A stretch of DNA of 64,000 nt from Chrysoporthe austroafricana. Taxonomy: Eukaryota > Ascomycota > Sordariomycetes > Diaporthales > Cryphonectriaceae. The notes beneath the pieces are model-generated. The model did no database searches and was not told the DNA's origin. It saw nothing but the letters and a program-made list of their open reading frames with translations. This document shows positions 56,238 to 64,000 of this stretch, piece by piece. Within the stretch, counting starts at the first letter, position 1. Each line of letters starts with the position of its first letter. The DNA lies in the NCBI GenBank assembly GCA_001051155.2, contig JYIP02000008.1, positions 2,728,001-2,792,000 on the forward strand. The letters are read 5' to 3'. Both the position numbers and the translations under genes were made by a program.

Positions 56238-57390
56238 CTAGAAGATGCCGCTGAAGCCCTGTCCTGTGGGCTGCGCGCCGCTCTTGGTGAAGGTCTGGAA
56301 GCCGCTTCTAAAGTACGAGTTAGCTCTATCGTCCACAAAGCATCTCATCGATCATGAAAGTGAACAAGGCTCAAAACATACGGTGCAGAGTCTCCGCCGA
56401 ACCCAGAGCCAGAGCCGCCAAAAGAGCCAGTCCTGAGCATGTCTAAGTTAGTTCCTCGTGTGTTCTAATGGGAGCCTAGAGGGCATCAACTTACGGCTGG
56501 GCACCGCTCTGGCTGAACGACCCACTGCCGCTGCCGAAGCCGCTTCCAGAGCCTCCAAAGCTTCCAGTGGGCGAGGCACCGCTCGCACCGCTGCCGCTGT
56601 CGCTGCCGCTGCCGAAGCCTCCGAAGCTTCCAGTGGGAGAGGCACCGCTTGCACCGCTGCCCTGTCCTCCGGACTGCTGGGCGTTGGAGTGGCCTCCGAA
56701 GGCACGGCGGTGAACATCAGACACGCCAGTTCTATGCACGAGTTAGCAATGGGACCCTTAACAGTATCCCTCAAGGAATCCCGTGAGACGGGACCTAGAT
56801 TACTTACGGCTGAGCGCCAGATGCCGAAATCATGGGACCACCAGGGGCACCACCGTTGAAGCCTAGCACCAGGTCAGCATTAAGCCACGGCGCAACGTAG
56901 GTATAGCATCCAGGAACTTACTGCCAGTGGGCTGAGCGGCTGCGCCAGAGTGCTGGCCACCGAAACCTGGATTTCGGAGTTAGCTGACACGGATCTATCG
57001 AAGAGAAGCACCGCTGAGTTCACCGTCCTCACTTACCTCCGAAACCACCAGTCGGCTGAGCACCTGGGCCGGAGAATGCCTGGGCCTGGCCACTGGGGAA
57101 GGCTCCTCCGCTGGGGAAGGCTCCGCCCTGGCCAAATGCTCCAGTCCTGAACATACTGATTAGTGTTCTCGTCTTCAGGCAAGAGTCTGGAAGAGGCTGA
57201 CTCACGGTTGAGGACCTGCGCCAGAGTGCTGGCCGTGTCCGTGCTCGTGACCTCCGAAGCCCCCGGTGCCGGAGGGGAAGGCGATGCCGGTGCCGGTGGG
57301 CTTGAAGCTCTCAACACCGCTCGGCTGCTGGGGCAGGGCAGCGGCCAGCGCGATGAGCATGGAGGCGACGAGGGGGCTGATCTTGACCAT
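56238..57390 (-). CDS. secreted Gly/Ser-rich repeat protein, seven exons
   Basis: A predicted secreted 250-residue protein. Exons on the minus strand are 57390-57206, 57146-57037, 56966-56922, 56862-56808, 56731-56495, 56432-56382 and 56307-56238, all with GTGAGT/GTAAGT/GTATGT donors and matching phases. The signal peptide is 'VKISPLVASMLIALAAALP'. The rest is low-complexity, built from modules ending in a G-A-Q/S-P-T-G motif, e.g. 'SGPGAQPTGGFGG', 'HSGAAAQPTGS' and 'GASGASPTGSFGG'. Most introns cut within or right after that motif. There are no Cys residues and no enzyme motif. Gly-rich secreted proteins of this kind are often cell-wall or matrix components, but a role is not established. 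Confidence 0.85.
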
Positions 57391-60300
57391 CTTGACTGAT
57401 TTTGTGCTAACTTGAGACCTCTTGGGGGACGAAAGATTCTGCTTGTTCGAAAGAAAAAGGCTACTATGATCGAGCTGGATTCGGAAAAAAAAAAGGCGGC
57501 GTCGTTTTCGTCTCGCGAAGGAACGTGGGTCTTGACAATAGCAGAAAAGAATATGAAGACTAGCTTCAATGAATGACTTGGAAAGGTTGGAATCAGGGCT
57601 GAAGAGGAATGAGGAGGGGGAAGAACTCGTCCTGAACGTCAACATCAGGTAGTCGTTCTTATATGCTTTGTGTCCATGGCCGACGGCTTGCAGGTTGGCG
57701 CACCCCAACCCATGCCCAGGCTGTCGACGTTGTCGAGCAATTGGTCGGCCTTCAATTTCTTCGAAACATCCCGCAATGAATCCCTTCGGGCTGGGGCTCC
57801 AGGTGGGTCTCGGGCTGCCGCAGTGCGTTCATTTTGCACAGAAGCAGGGGTGAGGCTCCTGTATGGCTTGTACGAGCTATGGGATCATGTATCTCCACGC
57901 GCGGAGGCTCGCAGATCGAGCCCCCTAACCATGTGGGATCCATGTACGTACGGGTGATACGTCAGAGTAACCTTGGAAGTGATTGGCCCCTAAATGCACA
58001 CAGCATGCGAGCGGCATACGCCGGCTTTCAGGTGGCTGGCATGGTCGTTCGTAAGGCATAACTAATAGCATTGAGTTTTCGCCTCAAGTACATAGTAACT
58101 AAGCAAGCCCAGTCATGCGCACTAGCATTTAAGTGTTGCAGGTCTCGAAGGGTTTCGGGATAATTATCGTAGCCAGCTCGACGAGTTAGAGTGATATTGT
58201 GAGAAAACATCCCACAGCGCAACTACCGCACTGCGAATCCTGTACTAGTAGAAGCACGTCCCAGACCGGGATGGTCCTTCAACTTGCCACAAAAGCAAGC
58301 TGTCCATTCAGGGGCTGCTGTGTACGCCGGGTCCAGCTCCTTTCCCTAGGATCGGAGGCTTTTGGACCCCAGCAGCAGCGAACAAGTAAAGGCCGCATCC
58401 ATCCGGAGTATACTATGTACATGTAGGGGCGGGGATAAGCGATTAAGCATCATTGCACCGACTTAAACGAACGGAGATGGGCTCACTCCTGTTTCTCTTC
58501 TAGGCCAAGGTGATGACGAATGCTCCCCGCCCATCGCCATTTGTTTTGAAACAAACCCTTACTTCTGGGCGGCTGTTCTATTCTGGTAGACACTTTGAAA
58601 CTGCAGTCTTCCCCGGAGGACCCACATCCAGGGCGCCGGATTCCTGTGGGGGTTCCGCTGCTTGCGGCGGTCTAGATGGATCGCTCCCTGTCGCGCTGGC
58701 GAGCCGTGCTCAGGCCAGGCGCTGGCCTGCGTTCCCTCTCGCTAGGAACGAACGACGGTGGAGCGACGCGCGTAGATACCGGCGACTGCGCTCAGGAGAA
58801 TAAGGAGGCGGGCCAGGACAAGCTTGGATCTACGCCGCAGGTAACCTTGAATTGAACATTGAGACTTCACCTGTACGAAGCGAGGGGGGTGCCGCCCGCG
58901 AGCCCACACGGTCCACCGTGGCAACGATCCATGCACAACATCTGCTGGCACGAGATTATCGAACCATGAATTCGGGGCAGACCCAGGCGCCCGCGGACAG
59001 GACGCTCAGCACGGGATTGATTGTCTTCTTTTCTTTCTTCTTTCGGCCGAGTTTCCTCCTCCAATCGCTCGCCAAGACCGGATTGCAGGAAGACGCCCAC
59101 TACTGCGCAGACCAGGAACCGGGCAGGTGGTAGTGGAGATGAAATGTTTCATGTTTCTTTGAGCCGCCCCTGCAGTGGGTGGCAGCAGTTTCGAGAGCGC
59201 GTGTTTCCTCGTTTGCATCTGTGTAAACATCGAGAAACATTCTCTTTGTGCATCGTAATTACCTGAGCGCCTCGTGTCAACCTGCGACACGAGATTCGTC
59301 CCGGCCCAGGACGCCAAGAGTGGAGGCTCTGCGGGAGGCTCTGTGCAGGGCCTGTGACGATCCTAGCCGTGGTTTGGTAGTTGGTGTTTAATGGGTCTCA
59401 CGGTCGCGCGCTTGCGCGTCACTGGGGCCCGAGCGAGCGAACCGACGCTCCGTAGCCTGTGACTACAGACGGACGAGCCGCAAACGAGACGCCCGGCTCT
59501 GCAGACAGATACTGGCGATTTTCCAACGGAAAACGACTTGCTAGCCGGTCTTCAGCTGTGCAGTCGGAGAACTTGCGCAATGCACACAGCTTGTCGGTCC
59601 TGGCCGCTAGTTTATTCAGCTTGTTTCTGGTTTCTGTCATCTCATCGCGTTGTTTCGTGTTCCTGAGCGATCCACCAATGGTTAAAGAGCGATCTCCCGT
59701 CGTGCATACAAGCGACATATGTGGCGGCCCGGGGGCCTGGAAGGTCCAAAGTCAACATCAGCCCATGGGATAGGGAGGAAGCCGTTCATCCTGTTTTGAA
59801 GGCGACAGGAAGAATCCCACCGAGGTAGGGCGTTCCCACTGAGATCCAACGTGAAGGGCCTGTGTGCTAAATCTCAATCCTGCTATAATACTATGTAGCA
59901 GAGCCCTGGAAGAGACCCCAGGACCTGAGATCCTGTTCTGGCAGAGGAAGGAAGATCCATGTCAGTGACGAGATTGAGACGGGCCGCCGTCGAAAAGGAC
60001 TTGTCGCGGGCAAACGAAGCGCGGCCGCCTGAGGCGATCGATTTTTGAATATCCTACCATCCAGTCCGCCAGATGGTGCGTTAATCTACAACACGTCGAA
60101 GAAGAGAAGGAAGAAGACAGCACGGTGAGTCTGGGAGAGAAATTCCGTCGCATCAGGCGCCTCGCCATACTGTGATTCAGCCTTATTAACATTATCTTGA
60201 GATGTCTTTCCCGGCACTGCCTAGGTAGCCAATGCCTCGTGCCGAATGCACAGTTAAGAACATCCTGCGAACGATGCTCGACTCCCACACCGTCAAGTCT

Positions 60301-60691
60301 CCGTCACCAGGAGATCTACGCCGACGTTTCAGGTAACGACAACGCCTCTAATACTGGTGTTGCACTACCTCCCTATACCTCAGTATCGACAAAGAGGTTG
60401 CAGTTCGGGTATCTCTCAGCTTGATGATGTTAGAGAGTGGCTAGCAGGCTTTTGCGTGAAAGACTTACACCGTGTCTCATCATCATTCAAGGACGGGTCT
60501 GTGAGAGTATCGTTGACCCAACAGAAGTCCTCCGTGAGCAGGTATATTCTGTGCAGAAGTAAAGAAGTCAGTCTTTAGCGGACGAAACCACGTCATGCTA
60601 CACCTTAACTTGTACCTCGTCGCCACAGCGAAGGCAGCAGAGTTCCCATACAGATAGTAAGAAGGCACCACGATGGAGTGGATTCGGCAAC
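57391..60691. other. long gene-poor stretch
   Basis: The first 250 bases are the 5' flank of the Gly-rich gene. No exon structure, RNA gene or repeat is recognised in the remaining 3 kb. Scattered frames of 60-110 codons lack motifs. Confidence 0.4.
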
Positions 60692-61788
60692 TTACTGGTT
60701 GTTGTCTGCCACGTTATTACTGTAGGTCGCGCACTGGACGATGATGTAGTCCCCGAACGGATACGTCCGTTCGGCCGTGCTCGTGCTGTCAGGCTCTGCT
60801 AAGCAGTCGGCGTGGTCATCGCCAATCTGGGTAAGGTACAGCCATCGTTTCTTATCTTGTGCATCCACGGGGCTGAGACGACGAGTGACATTCATCGTAG
60901 GAGCAGGCTCCGGGTCAGGTTGCCTCATTTTCGCTTCCATGAACGGAATGGGACCACACCAGTCGAGATCCGCATCTATTGAGATAGGTCAGACCAGCGA
61001 TCGATCCCGTGCTTTGGGAGACTTAAGCATGGCCGGCTTCATCGACTTACCAACAAACTCGATTTGAGCCTCGGGGACGTAACAATTTGACAGAGTCTTG
61101 TACCATTTGCTTCGGGGGTGTTAGTGAGTGGGGACGTACGAGTGACAGACGCGCATGGGAACCATCATACCTGTTACCAAGGACCTCATCGCCCTCGATC
61201 GTGTAGCACGTGAGTGTAAGGTCGACCTCTGGCTCATACATCTTTGTATGATCCTCGACTTCCCCGACGAACTCGGGGATGATGTTGCATTCGGTGTTGT
61301 ACTCCGTCTTGCTTGGGCCGCGCGTGAACGTCTCAGCAACATCGCCACAGTAGCTGAGAACGTCTGTGTCTGCAAATCGTCAGTCAAGCCAATGCCTAGA
61401 AGGAGTATGTCATATTCTTACAGTTTCCCTCGACAATGTCCCACTCTGTGACGTAGCAACTGTCGGTCGTCCTGTACCAGACGCTGTGCGGACACAAAAT
61501 TAGTCTGCTGGAACTGCAGGAGAGAAGCCGCGCTCAGGCGGGTGCCACTCACTTTGTATCCACGATCGTATCACCCCTTGTCCAACAGGTCAGGTTCATA
61601 GCCTGGTCATATTCGTAGGCGACTTGGTTGGTACAAAGACTATACGGACAGGATTTGCACTCCGTCTGGATGCCATCTTCTACGCGAGAAGGCACAACGC
61701 TATCATTCGATTGCCTGTTCTGTAACAACAAGTGGTTGCCGAACGCCCTTGAGATGAAGAACAGACTCGGCAGAATACAGGGCCTCAT
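60692..61788 (-). CDS. secreted Cys-rich protein with duplicated module
   Basis: A predicted extracellular protein of 279 residues. Exons on the minus strand are 61788-61553, 61483-61422, 61369-61171, 61109-61051 and 60975-60692. An N-terminal hydrophobic segment ('CILPSLFFISRAFG') acts as signal peptide. Two homologous modules follow: 'LTCWTRGDTIVDT-NVWYRTTDSCYV' and 'LTCYTIEGDEVLGN-SKWYKTLSNCYV', each preceded by a 'TEC' and followed by an acidic strand and a Cys-Gly ('SYCG', 'DWCG'). The C/W..G..V..WY.T..CYV pattern resembles SH3b-like folds, but this is a visual impression. The first two introns and the last two fall at equivalent module positions with the same phases. Confidence 0.82.
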
Positions 61789-62989
61789 GATCGCAATATC
61801 CTGTTTGAATCTCGCTGGTGAGATTGAATGGAGAGTCCTCCTTGGCTCCCAGAACAGTAAAAAGAATTGGTATCTGAAGCAGGAAGACGAAGATATTTAA
61901 CTTGGTCGACTATCCGTGGGGTAAAAGAAGGTCGCTGTTTGAAAAGTCGAGCGACGAAGGGGACAGGGTATTAGATTGACTCTCACAGGCTAGGTAGCCT
62001 CAGCAACCGGACGGTTCCTAATGGTCACTGGACTCATGTGGCCCTTGGACTCTTGTTTGTTTCAGGGCTAGTAAGGATGATCGCTAATAGTGCTATATTG
62101 ATCGTAAGCGCCAAGTTAATCCAGCGGCTCAAGCTCCCTCTCGGAGACGAATGCCAAGGTCGCACTCCAGCAATACGAGGAAGCCGCCGGGTACCAATAC
62201 CTTCAGCCCTCGGATGTCTAAGATTCTGTTCAGACCGATTTCTGTGAGGTAGGAAGCTCGAGCCGAAGTAACATCGAGGAAGGACTTTAATGCAGGGAGA
62301 TCAGTCTACTTAAGGGAGTTGTAGACAGCAGCCTCTAGAGCTCCACAAGGACTCAACTACCCAAACGGAAAGTTTAAAAAGCTGATACTGTGCATACATT
62401 GATTCAGTACAAATTAATTTACGTCTCATATGCGGGCACAGGGCTCGCAACAGCTCAACTCGTCGCACATCAGCCGAAAGTGACGAGCATCTCGGCTAGG
62501 GCATCCTCCCTGGAGAACTGAGATGCGAACGAGAGAGAAGAGAAGGTAGACGCTGAGGAGGAGCTGTTAAGCTAGAGGCTATACAGTACCTAGTTATGGA
62601 GAACCCATCCCGCCAAAACCCAGAACAAGGTGATAGATAGGCAGCCATCCCTTACGTGCATCCACTCTTCTCAGTCCAAAATCCACGTAATCGCTAGCTG
62701 CAGGGCTCACACAGCATGAATAATTGCCTACCTCTCTAAACAATATTCATCTGCATTCTTTTTCATGCCCAATACTTTGGGAGGAGTAACATCTTCTCCA
62801 GTCCACACTCCTTTTGCAGGGCAATTCCGCTTGGGTAGGCCCAGCAGCCACAAAATGCGACTTTCCAGCCAACAAAGAATTCACAGAACCCATGTAGTTT
62901 GAAACACCTGAACTTTGTCTTGAGACGACTTGTGACTTCGGAGATGACTCATCCAGGCGTCAAAAGACCTTTCGTGTACGGATGTTCTG
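61789..62989. other. intergenic, no gene seen
   Basis: Promoter side of the secreted-protein gene and further AT-rich sequence without recognised features. Confidence 0.45.
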
Positions 62990-63214
62990 CAGCCAAAGCT
63001 AGGGCAGAGACGTTAGCTAATGGCCCGCCATATCAAACACATTCTTCGACCCGTACATGTCGCCTTTAAGGTACCTAAGAGAGTTAGCAGGAGACAGACA
63101 GGACCCGATAGTTGGTCACACAGAGTTCGTACAGTAAGAACCTCAGGGCCCTCGATTGGTAACTTGCCTCCGTAGCGAATGATCTCGTTGAGGCCTCGGA
63201 GATTCTTGCTAGGA
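62990..63214 (-). other. possible terminal exons of an unidentified gene
   Basis: On the minus strand, after an acceptor at about 63211, a protein-like segment reads 'KNLRGLNEIIRYGGKLPIEG'. After a second acceptor near 63077 it is followed by 'YLKGDMYGSKNVFDMAGH' and a stop. The two could be the last exons of a gene whose upstream exons I could not find. The splice phase between them is not clean. Confidence 0.25.
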
Positions 63215-64000
63215 AAAGGTTCATGCTGTTAATAATTATCCAAGCAAAATTGAGAAGTGCAGCCTCTCGTCGGTTAAGGCCTGGAACTAATGGAGAAAGT
63301 CCGCAGTGCTATGACGCACGGACTAGTCTTGTCTATGTGCCCTCAGGTGCAGCGTATCATAAGTTGATATCGAATTAGAGGGGTGTCTTGGTATTTTTCT
63401 CCATTCTCTCTTTACGCACCCAACGTAGCATGCAACGTGAACGTGATAAAATGAGAGGGCCACTTTTCATGGTTCTTTTTTCATCCATAACAGTTTGCTA
63501 CGCAACTGAAACCTGTGCATAGTAGCAGTATAGCTCTGGCTGCTGCTGAATTTCTTGAGCGCATCTTTGATCGAATATGGAGAGGTGCCAGTATAATCAA
63601 TGCAATACTAGGAGATTGGGTTTATAAGTCTGCTGCTAGGCTATAACGGCAGTGCAGCCGACCATGAGAACTATATCTCTCTTCTCTTCCTCTTCTCTCA
63701 TGAACACACATGTATTTTCTTGTTTCAGAGGCACATATTCGGAATTTCTTGGCAAGGGGCTTCATCACAGTATTTGGGTTATTCTTGAGCTTCAACTCAT
63801 CCAAAAAGCTGTCTCCTTCACTGTTTGAGTTCGTTAGGATAATGGCCAATTTGGACAGCACTTAAGGCTGTCTCCGTCATCTTTGGCGTAGAACCAAGGA
63901 AGGTTAAACACATAAATGCAACATCTATCTTCGGATCGTAGCTAGTTGTGCAATGAACTAATAGGAGCAACATGCGCCTATTCACTTCGCTACATGAAAT
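63215..64000. other. no gene recognised
   Basis: AT-rich sequence to the window end. Only short frames without motifs occur. Confidence 0.4.

Overview
The window reads as nuclear DNA of a filamentous ascomycete (Pezizomycotina, probably Sordariomycetes). The genes are monocistronic and mostly split by short introns (about 45-160 nt) with GT-AG ends and CTGAC/CTAAC-like branch sites. The protein families are typical of these fungi: many P450s, DHA2-type MFS exporters, fungal rhodopsin-domain membrane proteins, a HET-domain protein, NmrA-like reductases and small secreted proteins. Exon boundaries below were worked out by hand from splice signals, reading-frame continuity and remembered family motifs; no alignment was run.

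Layout. (1) 1.5-14 kb, GC-rich accessory metabolism: P450, NmrA-like reductase, rhodopsin-domain membrane protein, PLP-dependent ammonia-lyase-like enzyme, single-pass membrane protein, Gfo/Idh/MocA dehydrogenase. (2) 15.2-17.3 kb: an MFS exporter gene ruined by several frameshifts and a stop. (3) 17.3-38.4 kb, an AT-richer island: N-terminal half of a HET gene, degenerate coding relics, an intact nine-exon MFS exporter, a P450 with one in-frame stop, a rhodopsin-domain protein, a P450 frameshifted by a perfect 31-bp tandem duplication, an intact P450, a candidate solo LTR beside a CAAA microsatellite, and the C-terminal half of a HET gene. (4) 40-56 kb, a conserved block: small secreted Cys-rich protein, RPD3 histone deacetylase head-to-head with the RPN11 proteasome deubiquitinase, a repeat-bearing hypothetical protein, a small Cys/His protein, an NmrA-like reductase and a UapA/UapC-type purine permease. 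(5) 56-62 kb: two multi-exon genes for secreted proteins with modular architecture, then about 2 kb without a firm gene.

The island at 22-36 kb looks like a tailoring and export gene set (three P450s, an exporter, a membrane protein) with no PKS, NRPS, terpene synthase or other scaffold enzyme in view, and two of its P450s are broken. It lies between two complementary halves of a HET protein gene, in the same orientation and correct order. The set may therefore have inserted into a HET gene and then begun to decay. This is the most interesting hypothesis here, and it is testable.
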